NCBI RefSeq assembly: GCF_004854025.1
Contig: NZ_STGM01000003.1
Span: 186,001-250,000, forward strand
DNA: 64,000 nucleotides
Direction: 5' to 3'
From: Microbacterium hydrothermale
GTDB lineage: Bacteria; Actinomycetota; Actinomycetes; Actinomycetales; Microbacteriaceae
Shown: one piece after another, positions 9,957 through 19,756 of the stretch
Layout of the letters: the number at the start of each line of letters is the position of its first letter
Position numbering within the stretch: position 1 is the first letter of the stretch
Notes under the pieces: generated by a model
What the model was told of the DNA's origin: nothing
Databases searched by the model: none
Seen by the model: the letters and a program-made list of their open reading frames with translations, nothing else
Program-made: the position numbers and the translations under genes

Positions 9957-9962
9957 TAGACT
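9957..9962 (+). promoter_or_regulatory. -10 element of the XPB helicase gene
   Basis: TAGACT, 8 bases before the ATG at 9971; no ribosome site, so probably a leaderless transcript initiated in the short gap after the helicase-associated gene. Confidence 0.5.
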
Positions 9963-9970
9963 CGAACGCT

Positions 9971-11620
9971 ATGTCTGACGGCCCCTTGATCGTGCAGAGC
10001 GACCGCACCGTCCTCCTCGAGGTCGCGCACCCCCAGGCGGAGACGGCGCGGCACGAGCTCGCGGTCTTCGCCGAGCTCGAGCGCGCACCCGAGCACATCC
10101 ACACCTACCGCATCACGCGCCTCGGCCTGTGGAACGCCCGCGCGGCCGGCCACGACGCAGACGCCATGCTCGAGACGCTCGACAAGTGGTCGCGCTTCCC
10201 CGTCCCCGCGTCGGTCAGCACCGACATCCGCGAGACGGTCAACCGGTACGGGCGCCTGGTGATCGAGCGCGACGACGAGGGCGCCCTCGTGCTGCGCTCG
10301 ACGGATGCCGCGGTCCTCGGCGAGGTCTCGCGCAACAAGCGCATCGCTCCCCTGCTGATCGGGCACCCGAGCCCCGACAGCTACCTGGTCGACGCGTGGG
10401 CACGCGGACACATCAAGCAGGAGCTGCTGAAGATCGGCTGGCCCGCCGAAGACCTCGCCGGCTACACCCCCGGCACTCCGCACCCCATCGACCTCGCCGA
10501 GGACGGGTGGAGCCTGCGGCCCTACCAGCGTCAGGCGGTCGACTCCTTCTCCGAGGGCGGGTCGGGCGTGGTCGTGCTCCCCTGCGGTGCGGGAAAGACC
10601 CTCGTCGGCGCGGGGGCCATGGCCGATACGCGCACGACGACCCTCATCCTCGTCACCAACACCGTCAGCGCCCGTCAGTGGCGCGACGAACTGCTGCGCC
10701 GCACGACCCTGACGCCCGAGGAGATCGGCGAGTACTCCGGCCAGGTCAAGGAGATCAAGCCGGTCACCATCGCGACGTACCAGATCCTCACCGCCAAGCG
10801 GAAAGGCCAGTACGCCCACCTCGCGCTGCTCGACGCGCTGGACTGGGGCCTCGTGCTCTACGACGAGGTGCACCTGCTCCCCGCCCCGGTGTTCAAGCTC
10901 ACCGCCGACCTGCAGGCGCGTCGGCGCCTGGGCCTGACGGCGACGCTCGTGCGCGAGGACGGCCGCGAGGGCGACGTCTTCAGCCTCATCGGCCCCAAGC
11001 GCTTCGACGCGCCGTGGAAGGAGATCGAGGCCCAGGGCTTCATCTCGCCCGCCGCCTGTTACGAGGTGCGCATCGACCTCCCGGCCGACGAGCGGCTCGA
11101 GTACGCCGCGGCCGCCGACGAGGACCGCTACCGCCTCGCCGCCACGGCCCCCGCGAAGATCGACGTCACCCGTCGCCTGGTGCAGCGGCATCCGGGAGAG
11201 CGCGTTCTCGTCATCGGGCAGTACCTCGACCAGATCGACGAGCTCGCCGAGGCGCTCGGCGCGCCGCAGATCACCGGCGCGACGCCCATCCCCGAGCGCG
11301 AGGAGCTCTTCCAGGGCTTCCGCGACGGCAGCATCCCGCTTCTGGTCGTGTCGAAGGTGGCCAACTTCTCGGTCGACCTCCCCGAGGCGTCCGTCGCGAT
11401 CCAGGTGTCGGGCTCGTTCGGCTCCCGGCAAGAGGAGGCGCAGCGCCTCGGACGCCTGCTGCGACCGAAGCAGTCGAACCACACGGCGAGCTTCTACACG
11501 CTCATCGCCCGCGACACGGTCGACCAGGATTTCGCCCAGAACCGCCAGCGCTTCCTCGCCGAGCAGGGGTACGCGTACACGATCCTGGATGCCGACGGGA
11601 TCGACGCCGCGGCCGCCTGA
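9971..11620 (+). CDS. DNA repair helicase XPB (superfamily 2)
   Basis: A 549-residue 3'-5' DNA helicase of the XPB/Rad25 type, present in many Actinobacteria. The Walker A is LPCGAGKT (about residue 200), Walker B is the DEVH-type YDEVHLL, motif III is LTATLVRED, and motif VI is QRLGRLLRPK. The N-terminal ~170 residues form the XPB damage-recognition-like domain. The RED motif of XPB is visible as VRED. The length is as expected for bacterial XPB. Expected role: ATP-driven strand opening during repair or transcription-associated processes. Own leaderless-type promoter at 9957, and the helicase-associated gene sits directly upstream. Confidence 0.9.
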   Translation: MSDGPLIVQSDRTVLLEVAHPQAETARHELAVFAELERAPEHIHTYRITRLGLWNARAAGHDADAMLETLDKWSRFPVPASVSTDIRETVNRYGRLVIERDDEGALVLRSTDAAVLGEVSRNKRIAPLLIGHPSPDSYLVDAWARGHIKQELLKIGWPAEDLAGYTPGTPHPIDLAEDGWSLRPYQRQAVDSFSEGGSGVVVLPCGAGKTLVGAGAMADTRTTTLILVTNTVSARQWRDELLRRTTLTPEEIGEYSGQVKEIKPVTIATYQILTAKRKGQYAHLALLDALDWGLVLYDEVHLLPAPVFKLTADLQARRRLGLTATLVREDGREGDVFSLIGPKRFDAPWKEIEAQGFISPAACYEVRIDLPADERLEYAAAADEDRYRLAATAPAKIDVTRRLVQRHPGERVLVIGQYLDQIDELAEALGAPQITGATPIPEREELFQGFRDGSIPLLVVSKVANFSVDLPEASVAIQVSGSFGSRQEEAQRLGRLLRPKQSNHTASFYTLIARDTVDQDFAQNRQRFLAEQGYAYTILDADGIDAAAA

Positions 11621-11677
11621 CGCATATCAGCACGCGGCTTTCCGTTCCATATCCAGCACATTGCGGGGTGGGATCAC

Positions 11678-11683
11678 GATAAT
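11678..11683 (+). promoter_or_regulatory. -10 element of the response regulator gene at 11690
   Basis: GATAAT followed by GAGGGG and the ATG at 11690. The short distance suggests a leaderless or nearly leaderless mRNA. Confidence 0.45.
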
Positions 11684-11689
11684 GAGGGG

Positions 11690-12382
11690 ATGACAGCTCC
11701 TCGCATCCTCGTCGTCGACGATGAACCGAACATCCGCGACCTGCTCATCACGAGCCTGCGCTTCGCCGGTTTCCAGGTGCGAGCCGTGGCAAACGGCGCG
11801 CAGACGATCTCGGCCGTGCTCGAAGAAGAACCCGACCTGATCGTGCTCGACGTGATGCTGCCCGACATGAACGGGTTCAGCGTCACCAAGCGCCTGCGCG
11901 GCGCGGGCTACACGGCGCCCATCCTCTTCCTCACCGCGAAGGACGAGACCGAGGACAAGATCGAGGGCCTCAACGCCGGCGGCGACGACTACGTCACCAA
12001 GCCCTTCAGCCTCGACGAGATCGTCGCCCGCATCCAGGCGATCCTGCGCCGCACGATGCAGGCCGACGAGGAGTCGATCATCCGCACCGGCGAGCTGACC
12101 ATGGATCAGGACACGCACGACGTCAGCGTCGGCGACGTGTCGATCGACCTCAGCCCCACGGAGTTCAAGCTCCTGCGCTACCTCATGCTCAACCCCAACC
12201 GCGTCTTGTCGAAGGCGCAGATCCTCGACCACGTCTGGGAGTACGACTTCAACGGCGACGCCGGCATCGTCGAGAGCTACATCTCGTACCTGCGCCGCAA
12301 GATCGATCCGCACTCCTCCGAGCCGCTCATCCAGACCAAGCGCGGCTTCGGCTACATGCTGAAGTCGGGCAAGAGCGCCTGA
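11690..12382 (+). CDS. OmpR/PhoB-family response regulator (PhoP/TcrA-like)
   Basis: A 230-residue regulator. The receiver domain has the acidic pair in VVDDEP, the phospho-acceptor aspartate in LIVLDVMLPDMNGF, and the conserved lysine in DDYVTKPF. The C-terminal winged helix ends with SYISYLRRKIDP and RGFGYML, the recognition and wing segments of the OmpR group. Sequence of both domains is closest in my memory to mycobacterial PhoP/TcrA-type regulators. The cognate kinase follows immediately. Targets cannot be read from this sequence. Confidence 0.9.
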   Translation: MTAPRILVVDDEPNIRDLLITSLRFAGFQVRAVANGAQTISAVLEEEPDLIVLDVMLPDMNGFSVTKRLRGAGYTAPILFLTAKDETEDKIEGLNAGGDDYVTKPFSLDEIVARIQAILRRTMQADEESIIRTGELTMDQDTHDVSVGDVSIDLSPTEFKLLRYLMLNPNRVLSKAQILDHVWEYDFNGDAGIVESYISYLRRKIDPHSSEPLIQTKRGFGYMLKSGKSA

Positions 12383-12398
12383 GCGGAAGGCCGCCGTC

Positions 12399-14180
12399 CT
12401 GACACCCTCCGACGATGCGCTGACGCGCTGGTGGCGCGGTCTGAGCCTTCGGACCAAGGTCACCGGCGTGACCGTCGCGCTCTTGGCGATCGGTCTGTTC
12501 ACCGCGGGCATCGGCACCATGGTGTTCCTGCGCACCACCCTGGTGAACAACCTCGACGAGCAGCTCGCCCAGCAGGCGGCGGGCAGCATCGCGAACAGCA
12601 TCTTCACCACGACGCCGGTCGACGGCGGCATCGAGTTCACGCAGGTCGACAACGCCCCGCAGATCGGCTCGATGGTCGTCGTCTACGGACCCGACGGTCG
12701 CCGCGAGGCCTTCTACAACGGCACCTCGTCGCAGACGCTGCCCGAGCTTCCCCCCACCTTCACGGTGGAGCAGACGTACGGGCAGATCGATCGGCGCATC
12801 GAACTCGAAGACCCGGAGTCGGGCGCGCACTTCCTGGCGCGCGTCGGCGTGCTGCAGGTGCCCGGGAACCCCGGGGTCTACACGCAGATGGTGGTGCAGC
12901 CCCTGGCGCCCACCGACCGTATCGTCGCCGCGTACATCGGCATCTACGCCTTCGTGGCGTTGCTCATCCTCATCGCCACCGCTCTACTGACCCGGTGGCT
13001 CGTCACCCTCGCGTTCCGCAACCTCCGGCAGGTCGAGACGACCGCGATGGACATCGCCGCCGGTGACTTCAGCCAGCGTCTCACCGACATCGTGCCCGAC
13101 ACCGAGGTGGGGCGGCTCAAGACCGCGATCAACGCGATGCTCGCGCGCATCGACGGCGCCCTCGGGCAGCGGGATGCCACCGTGCGGCAGATGCGCCGCT
13201 TCATCGGCGACGCCAGTCATGAGCTGCGCACGCCGCTCGTGACGATGCGCGGGTACGCCGAGCTGTACCGCATGGGCGCCATCCGCTCCGACGAGGACGT
13301 GGCCCAGTCGATGGAGCGCATCGAGAAGGAGGCGATCCGCATGGGCGCGCTGGTCGAGGACCTCCTCGCCCTCGCCCGCCTCGACGAGCGACGCGACGTC
13401 TCCATCACCGCCCTCGATCTGCGCCCGATCGCGCGCGACGCGGCCCTCGACCTGCGCGTCACCTCACCGCAGCGCGAGGTGACGGTCGACGACACCACCT
13501 CGCGCGACGAGCTGGTGCTGCCCACCATCACCCTCGATCCGCTGCTCGATTCCGGTGGCCACCCGGCGACCCCCTCCACCCGCCGGCGGGCGGCTCCGCC
13601 CACCTCCGCCATGGCGATCGCCGGGGCGACGCTGTCGCGCCTGCGCCGTCGGCCGAAGGATGCCGCCGACCCGGCCGCCACGACGGGGGAAGCCCCGGTG
13701 GCGCCGCCGGCGGGCGTCACGCGCTCGTCGCCTCGGCTCGCACCGATCGTCCTCGGCGACGAGAACAAGGTGCGGCAGGTGGTGGCGAACCTCCTGGGCA
13801 ATGCGCGCCGGTTCACCGCCGACGACTCCCCCATCGGCTTGCGCATCGGCGTGGATGCCGAGAACGACATGGGCTGGATCGAGATCATCGACCACGGCGA
13901 GGGCGTTCCCGAGCAGATCCGGGACCAGATCTTCCAGCGGTTCTGGAGAGCCGACACCTCGCGCACGCGTGAGACCGGAGGATCCGGTCTCGGCCTGTCG
14001 ATCGTGGCATCCATCGTCGATCTGCTGCACGGGACGGTCGAGGTCGTCGACACCCCCGGCGGGGGCGCGACGTTCCGGGTCTCGCTGCCCCTGGCCGATC
14101 GTCGCGACGCCGCCGAGCACGCCCTGATCGAGACGCAGCCGCTCGAGCGCCTCCCCGAGGGCTACCGCCCCGAGGCCTGA
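12399..14180 (+). CDS. Sensor histidine kinase, cognate to the preceding regulator
   Basis: A membrane kinase with two membrane helices enclosing an extracytoplasmic domain of ~130 residues, then HAMP, HisKA (GDASHELRTPL) and HATPase (NLLGNARRF, GSGLGLSIV). An ordinary start would be the GTG at 12468, giving 570 residues, but that lies inside a conserved N-terminal block: upstream in frame are RWWRGLSLRTKVTG, typical of this kinase family. The only plausible initiator covering it is CTG at 12399 with GGAAGG eight bases ahead (593 residues). Between HisKA and the ATPase N-box is a ~60-residue Pro/Ala/Arg-rich insert (PATPSTRRRAAPPTS...), unusual for the family. Likely membrane-bound and autophosphorylating on the His of SHELR. 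Confidence 0.85.
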   Translation: MTPSDDALTRWWRGLSLRTKVTGVTVALLAIGLFTAGIGTMVFLRTTLVNNLDEQLAQQAAGSIANSIFTTTPVDGGIEFTQVDNAPQIGSMVVVYGPDGRREAFYNGTSSQTLPELPPTFTVEQTYGQIDRRIELEDPESGAHFLARVGVLQVPGNPGVYTQMVVQPLAPTDRIVAAYIGIYAFVALLILIATALLTRWLVTLAFRNLRQVETTAMDIAAGDFSQRLTDIVPDTEVGRLKTAINAMLARIDGALGQRDATVRQMRRFIGDASHELRTPLVTMRGYAELYRMGAIRSDEDVAQSMERIEKEAIRMGALVEDLLALARLDERRDVSITALDLRPIARDAALDLRVTSPQREVTVDDTTSRDELVLPTITLDPLLDSGGHPATPSTRRRAAPPTSAMAIAGATLSRLRRRPKDAADPAATTGEAPVAPPAGVTRSSPRLAPIVLGDENKVRQVVANLLGNARRFTADDSPIGLRIGVDAENDMGWIEIIDHGEGVPEQIRDQIFQRFWRADTSRTRETGGSGLGLSIVASIVDLLHGTVEVVDTPGGGATFRVSLPLADRRDAAEHALIETQPLERLPEGYRPEA

Positions 14181-14196
14181 CCCCGCGACACCCACC

Positions 14197-14235
14197 CCGG
14201 CTCCCCGCCCCGGCTCCCCGCCCGGGCTCCCCGCC
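14197..14235. repeat. Three tandem 13-bp units
   Basis: Unit CCGGCTCCCCGCC repeated three times (the last copy with one change) directly after the kinase gene. Confidence 0.8.
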
Positions 14236-14253
14236 CGGACGCGCCGTGGTACC

Positions 14254-14334
14254 GCGAGAGCACACGATCGGCGCGAGAACATACGACGCGACGGCGCCGG
14301 AGCCCGTGATCTCGCGCCGATCGTATGCTCTCGC
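14254..14334. repeat. Long inverted repeat (REP/BIME-like), copy A
   Basis: Arms of 25 bases, 14254-14278 and 14310-14334, match in 24 positions and enclose a 31-base loop. The arm begins GCGAGAGCACACGATCGG. A relative is found at 27895-27965, also in a gap between convergent genes. Confidence 0.75.
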
Positions 14335-14364
14335 CGCTCACCGCGCACCGCGCGCCGCTCACCG

Positions 14365-14500
14365 GAGCGGCCCCCGCGCGCAGCCGACCGGCGCGGCCAC
14401 GGCGCGGCCCCCGCGCGGCTGATCGGCGCGGCAGCCGCGCGCGGCCGACCGAGCGGCCCCCGCGCGCAGCCGACCCGCGCGGCCACGGCGCGACCCCCGC
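14365..14500. repeat. GC-rich imperfect tandem repeat, 86-bp period
   Basis: GAGCGGCCCCCGCGCGCAGC begins both at 14365 and at 14451; about 50 bases of each copy agree with few changes, and the segment between is a weaker half-copy. No ORF explains it. With the two repeats at 14197 and 14254 it fills the whole 376-base gap between the kinase and groEL; I see nothing else there except the groEL terminator. Confidence 0.7.
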
Positions 14501-14508
14501 GCAACGAA

Positions 14509-14538
14509 GAACGCCCCCTCCCGGAGGAGGGGGCGTTC
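14509..14538 (-). terminator. groEL terminator
   Basis: A 13-bp perfect stem (GAACGCCCCCTCC and its complement) with CGGA loop, just past the groEL stop on the minus strand. Confidence 0.8.
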
Positions 14539-14556
14539 TCAGGCGTCAGGCGTGGA

Positions 14557-16242
<1,686 letters not shown>

Positions 16243-16247
16243 TCATT

Positions 16248-16274
16248 CTGGCACTCGCCCCTGGGGAGTGCAAG
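16248..16274 (-). promoter_or_regulatory. CIRCE operator 2, degenerate
   Basis: CTGGCACTC - 9 bases - GAGTGCAAG. The core GCACTC-N9-GAGTGC is intact; four outer bases differ from consensus. It lies 6 bases beyond the first operator. Confidence 0.7.
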
Positions 16275-16297
16275 CCACGACGTCGTCCGTGAGACGA

Positions 16298-16337
16298 CGA
16301 ACGCCGTGGCATCCGGAGAGGGATGCCACGGCGTTCG
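16298..16337 (-). terminator. cspA terminator built from GGCATCC/GGATGCC
   Basis: A 17-bp perfect stem with 6-base loop downstream of cspA. The base of the loop is formed by the inverted pair GGCATCC and GGATGCC; the arm GCCGTGGCATCC recurs in the terminator at 28008-28049. Confidence 0.85.
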
Positions 16338-16347
16338 CGACAGCGGA

Positions 16348-16548
16348 TCAGGCCAGACGCACGGACTCCGCCTGAGGGCCCTTCTGGCCGGTCCCGACCG
16401 TGAACTCGACGGCCTGACCCTCCTCGAGGACCCGGAAGCCCGACATCTCGATGCTCGAGTAGTGGACGAACACGTCCTGCCCATCGGACACGGTGATGAA
16501 CCCGTAGCCCTTCTCGGCGTTGAACCATTTGACGGTGCCCTGCGTCAT
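16348..16548 (-). CDS. cspA: Cold-shock protein CspA type
   Basis: A 66-residue single-domain cold-shock protein with the RNP1 motif KGYGFIT and RNP2 DVFVHYS, begins [17 protein letters not shown]. It binds single-stranded RNA/DNA as an RNA chaperone. Full length for the family. The ATG at 16548 has an AGGAGA ribosome site. A strong hairpin terminator follows, so it is monocistronic. The 131-base gap to the next gene upstream holds its promoter region, in which I see no distinct operator. Confidence 0.95.
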   Translation of the reverse strand: MTQGTVKWFNAEKGYGFITVSDGQDVFVHYSSIEMSGFRVLEEGQAVEFTVGTGQKGPQAESVRLA

Positions 16549-16679
16549 GCGAATCTCCTGTTGCTGGATGACTCGGTCATCGTAAGCACGCGGGATGCCG
16601 CCGAACGGGCCCCGTCGGCCATTGTTGACGCGCGTGCCCCCAACTTGTTACGCCGCGGAAACACGCGGCGCAGCGGGGG

Positions 16680-17282
16680 TCAGGGAGCGGTCGTCGAGGG
16701 TGTCGCGCCGGACGCGCGGTCGAGGCCGATCACCACGACGAGGCGCTTGACGGCGCTCTCGTCGTCGGGGGTGTTCGGGTCGTCGGTCGGCTGCAGGAAG
16801 TCGCTCTGCGCCACCTCGGCCCCGCCGATCGCCTGGGCGAGCCCCTGCGCCGCCGCCTCGTCGCCCTCGGAGCGGTAGTAGACGGTGGTCCGGGCGAAGT
16901 CGGAGGAGTCGGAGTCTCCCGTCTCGACGGTGTCGCCCGACCATCCAGCCGCCACGATCTGGTCGCGTACCGAGGCCGCCAGGCCGTCCTGACCGGTGCC
17001 GTTGAGCACGACCACGGAATAGGTCGTGTCGACGACGGCCGCGACGGTCGGCTCGGCCGAGACCGTCGGAACCGGAGCGGTGTCGGAACCGAAGGTGATG
17101 CGCCCCGAGGCGACGAGCGTGCCGAAGATCCCGACGATGATGAGCACGAGCGTGGCGATGGCCGCCCACAGGAACACGATCCATCCGCGCAGACGCGGCT
17201 TCTCCGCGCGGTGCGCGCCGACGCGGCCGGTGGAGTCCGGCAGGTCGTCGAAACGATCCCGAGGGAAGGTCGAACTGGCCAT
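16680..17282 (-). CDS. LytR C-terminal domain protein, single-pass membrane
   Basis: A 200-residue protein: ~30 cytoplasmic residues, one membrane helix (GWIVFLWAAIATLVLIIVG), a short Pro/Thr linker, and an extracytoplasmic domain of ~100 residues with YSVVVLNGTGQDGLAASVRDQIVAAGW, the signature of the LytR_C domain. The LytR-CpsA-Psr catalytic domain is absent, so it is a stand-alone LytR_C protein, probably acting at the cell wall. It is downstream of the DUF3263 gene, a pairing seen widely in Actinobacteria. Confidence 0.83.
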   Translation of the reverse strand: MASSTFPRDRFDDLPDSTGRVGAHRAEKPRLRGWIVFLWAAIATLVLIIVGIFGTLVASGRITFGSDTAPVPTVSAEPTVAAVVDTTYSVVVLNGTGQDGLAASVRDQIVAAGWSGDTVETGDSDSSDFARTTVYYRSEGDEAAAQGLAQAIGGAEVAQSDFLQPTDDPNTPDDESAVKRLVVVIGLDRASGATPSTTAP

Positions 17283-17317
17283 TGGACGATGCTATCGGTC
17301 GGAGTCTGCGCGTCCGA

Positions 17318-17581
17318 TCAGCGCGCGGCCGTCCGGCCGAGCCGCGACCGCAGCTGCGCGGCCGCGTCGTCGCGCCGACGGCGCAGGCGCCGCACGAGCA
17401 TCGGGTCGTGCGCGAGGGCCTCGGGGGTGTCGATGAGGCGACCGAGCAGCTGGTAGTACCGGGCCGGCGTCAGACCGAACTCGGCCCGGATCGCCTCCTC
17501 TTTCGCTCCCGCATGGCGACGCCATTCACCCTCGAAGGCGAGGAAGGCGAGATCGCGGTCGGAGAGAGGCACGCTCGTCAC
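17318..17581 (-). CDS. DUF3263 family protein
   Basis: An 87-residue protein from a GTG at 17581. It contains LSDRDLAFLAFEGEWRRHAG and FGLTPARYYQLLGRLID, diagnostic of the actinobacterial DUF3263 family, which looks like a small helix-turn-helix protein. The longer reading frame that extends to 17770 would run into the upstream DUF2332 gene; the GTG sits one base after the DUF2332 stop, which decides the start. It is probably co-transcribed with DUF2332 upstream and perhaps the LytR_C gene downstream. Function not known. Confidence 0.8.
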   Translation of the reverse strand: MTSVPLSDRDLAFLAFEGEWRRHAGAKEEAIRAEFGLTPARYYQLLGRLIDTPEALAHDPMLVRRLRRRRDDAAAQLRSRLGRTAAR

Positions 17582-17582
17582 G

Positions 17583-18572
17583 CTACTGCGCGCGGCCCGT
17601 CCGTCCCGGATGCCACGCCACCCACGCGCCGAGAGGATCGACGTCGGCGAGGATCTCGCCGTCGAGGGCGAGACGGAACCCGCCCTGCTCCGGTCGCGCC
17701 GGAGTGGTCCACCCATCGTGCAGACCGGGGGCGTCGAGGGTGATCCAGCGGCCCGCGGCGCGCGCGGCATCCATGATCGCCTCGCGTCCCGCGCGGGGGA
17801 CGTGGGCGAGCACGCCCGGCGTCGTGACGACCAGCGTCGCGTCCCGCGGGGCCTCCGCGGCGAGCGCCGGGAGCATCTCGGCGCCGTCGCCGGCGACGAG
17901 CAGCGGCGGATCCGCGGCGGCCACGTCGAGGGCCGCGACGGTGCGCTCGCGCCGGCCGTGCTCCCCCGGCCAGACGAGCCCGGCGAGCCAGGCGCGGTCG
18001 TCGTCGTCGCGGGCGTCCAGCGGGTTCAGGTCGATGCCGGCGCGCCAGACGATCTCGGGCATCGCCCACGTCGGCTCCCCGGTCAGTGCGCTGTGCAGCT
18101 CGACGGCGGAAGGCCCGTCGGCGGGGTCGAGGGCGATCGCCTCGTCGCCCCGGTGGTACCGGTACGAGTAGCGATCCGGGTACAGGCACAGACCCGCGCT
18201 CGCACCGACCTCGAGCAGCGCGATCGGCCCCTCGATGCGCGCGAGCGCCGGCAGCAGCGCGGCGCACCGGAGCGGCTCGTTGGTCTGCACGCTGCGCACC
18301 CGGCACTGCGCCTCGACCTCGTCGGCGTGCGCCACGACCCACCGCGCCCAGGCGTCCGCGTCGTCGGTGGGAGCCCCGAGGACGCGCGTCACGGCGAAGA
18401 CGAGCGGGGGTTGACGGCGCGTGTCGGGGATCCGGGCCAGCGCGGCGGCGAGGTCGGCGTCGTCGACCACGCGGCGGGCCCACGCCTCGTACACGGCGGA
18501 TCTGCCGGGCGCCTCGTCGCGGGCGAAGCGCCCGTATCGTGCGACGACGGCGGCGACGGCATCCTGATCCAC
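17583..18572 (-). CDS. DUF2332 domain-containing protein
   Basis: A 329-residue protein of the DUF2332 family (conserved in Actinobacteria and alpha-proteobacteria). Characteristic blocks are QTNEPLRCAALLPAL, LLEVGASAGLCLYPDRYSY and PEIVWRAGIDLNPLD. The GASAGL segment resembles a Rossmann-type nucleotide loop, so an S-adenosylmethionine-binding fold is possible but not proven. The GTG start at 18572 is preceded by GATGAT and a 6-base gap, the leaderless arrangement. Divergent from msrB, first gene of a unit with DUF3263. Confidence 0.8.
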   Translation of the reverse strand: MDQDAVAAVVARYGRFARDEAPGRSAVYEAWARRVVDDADLAAALARIPDTRRQPPLVFAVTRVLGAPTDDADAWARWVVAHADEVEAQCRVRSVQTNEPLRCAALLPALARIEGPIALLEVGASAGLCLYPDRYSYRYHRGDEAIALDPADGPSAVELHSALTGEPTWAMPEIVWRAGIDLNPLDARDDDDRAWLAGLVWPGEHGRRERTVAALDVAAADPPLLVAGDGAEMLPALAAEAPRDATLVVTTPGVLAHVPRAGREAIMDAARAAGRWITLDAPGLHDGWTTPARPEQGGFRLALDGEILADVDPLGAWVAWHPGRTGRAQ

Positions 18573-18643
18573 CCCCGAATCATCGCAGCACGGCCTGAGC
18601 GGCGTCGGGCACGAGACAATGGAGGGGACGAAGGAGAGAAGAC

Positions 18644-19063
18644 ATGACCTACGCCGTCGACAAGTCCGACGACCAGTGGCGCGCCGAGCTCAGCCCGGAG
18701 CAGTACGCGGTGCTGCGTCAGGCGGGTACCGAGCGCGCCTGGACCGGTGAGCTGCTCGACGAGAGCCGCGCCGGCCTCTACACCTGCGCCGCGTGCGGAG
18801 CCGAACTGTTCCAGAGCGGGACCAAGTTCGACTCGCACTGCGGATGGCCGAGCTTCTACGAGTCGGTGCGCCCCGAGGCGGTCGAGCTGCTCGACGACAA
18901 CAGCCACGGCATGCAGCGCACGGAGGTGCGCTGCGCGAACTGCGGCTCGCACCTCGGGCACGTGTTCCCCGACGGCTTCGGCACCCCCACGGGCGACCGG
19001 TACTGCATGAACTCGCTGTCGCTGAACTTCACGCCCGCCGACTCCCCCGCCGACGGAGCATGA
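18644..19063 (+). CDS. msrB: Peptide-methionine (R)-S-oxide reductase
   Basis: A 139-residue MsrB that reduces methionine-R-sulfoxide in oxidised proteins. Two CxxC zinc pairs (CAAC and CANC) and the catalytic RYCMNSLSL cysteine near the C-terminus are present. Length is normal. An AAGGAGAGAAGAC ribosome site precedes the ATG at 18644. The nitroreductase gene overlaps its stop by 4 bases (ATGA), which points to a two-gene oxidative-stress unit. Confidence 0.95.
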   Translation: MTYAVDKSDDQWRAELSPEQYAVLRQAGTERAWTGELLDESRAGLYTCAACGAELFQSGTKFDSHCGWPSFYESVRPEAVELLDDNSHGMQRTEVRCANCGSHLGHVFPDGFGTPTGDRYCMNSLSLNFTPADSPADGA

Positions 19064-19629
19064 GCGCCCTCGAGGCGATGCGCGACCGCCGGTCGTGGTC
19101 GAAGGTCACCGACCTCGCCCCCACCGGACCGGAGCTGGAGGCCTTCGTCGCGGCCGCGGGGCGCGTCGCCGACCACAAGAGCCTCAAGCCCTGGCGGCTC
19201 ATCGAGATCCGCGGGGCCGATCGCGATATCCTCGCCCGCGCGTTGAACAAGGCGGACGGCAAGAAGGGGTACTCCTCCAAGCCGCGCCGTGCCCCGCTCA
19301 TCATCGCGGTCGTCGCCGACCTCGGCTCCAAGAAGATCCCCGCGTGGGAGCAGGAGGCCGTGGCATCCGGGGTCGCCCACATGCTGAGCCTCGTGCTCGA
19401 CGAGGCCGGCTTCGGGGTGTTCTGGCGCACCGACGACAACACGCGCCACAAGGTGCTGGCCAAGGCCCACGGCCTCGCGAAGCACGAGGTGCTGCTGGGC
19501 TGGCTCTACGTGGGCGGCAAGCCGACGATGTCGCGTCCGATCCGCCGCAAGACGGTGGATGCCGCGAAGCACCTGTCCCGCATGCCCGGTGGCAAGAAGC
19601 GGCGGAAGGTCGACGAGGCGCGCCTCTGA
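19060..19629 (+). CDS. Nitroreductase family protein
   Basis: A 189-residue FMN-dependent nitroreductase-like protein. RDRRSWSKV at the N-terminus is the phosphate-binding arginine segment, HKSLKPWRLIEI and the late LLGWLYVGG match small actinobacterial members. Lysine-rich parts (KADGKKGYSSKP and GGKKRRKVDEARL at the end) are unusual and may suggest nucleic-acid contact. Reaction and substrate are not known; family members reduce quinones or nitro compounds with NAD(P)H. Translationally coupled to msrB. Confidence 0.8.
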   Translation: MSALEAMRDRRSWSKVTDLAPTGPELEAFVAAAGRVADHKSLKPWRLIEIRGADRDILARALNKADGKKGYSSKPRRAPLIIAVVADLGSKKIPAWEQEAVASGVAHMLSLVLDEAGFGVFWRTDDNTRHKVLAKAHGLAKHEVLLGWLYVGGKPTMSRPIRRKTVDAAKHLSRMPGGKKRRKVDEARL

Positions 19630-19756
19630 CCCCCGCCCGTCCCTGTGCGATCGACGCCGTCGGCTCCGGCCGGCGGCGTCGTCGCGTTCGTGGGGCGATC
19701 GAGCGGGCGCAGCCCGGATACCCGGGCGGGCGCGGGGCATCCGCCCCGAGCGCGCC

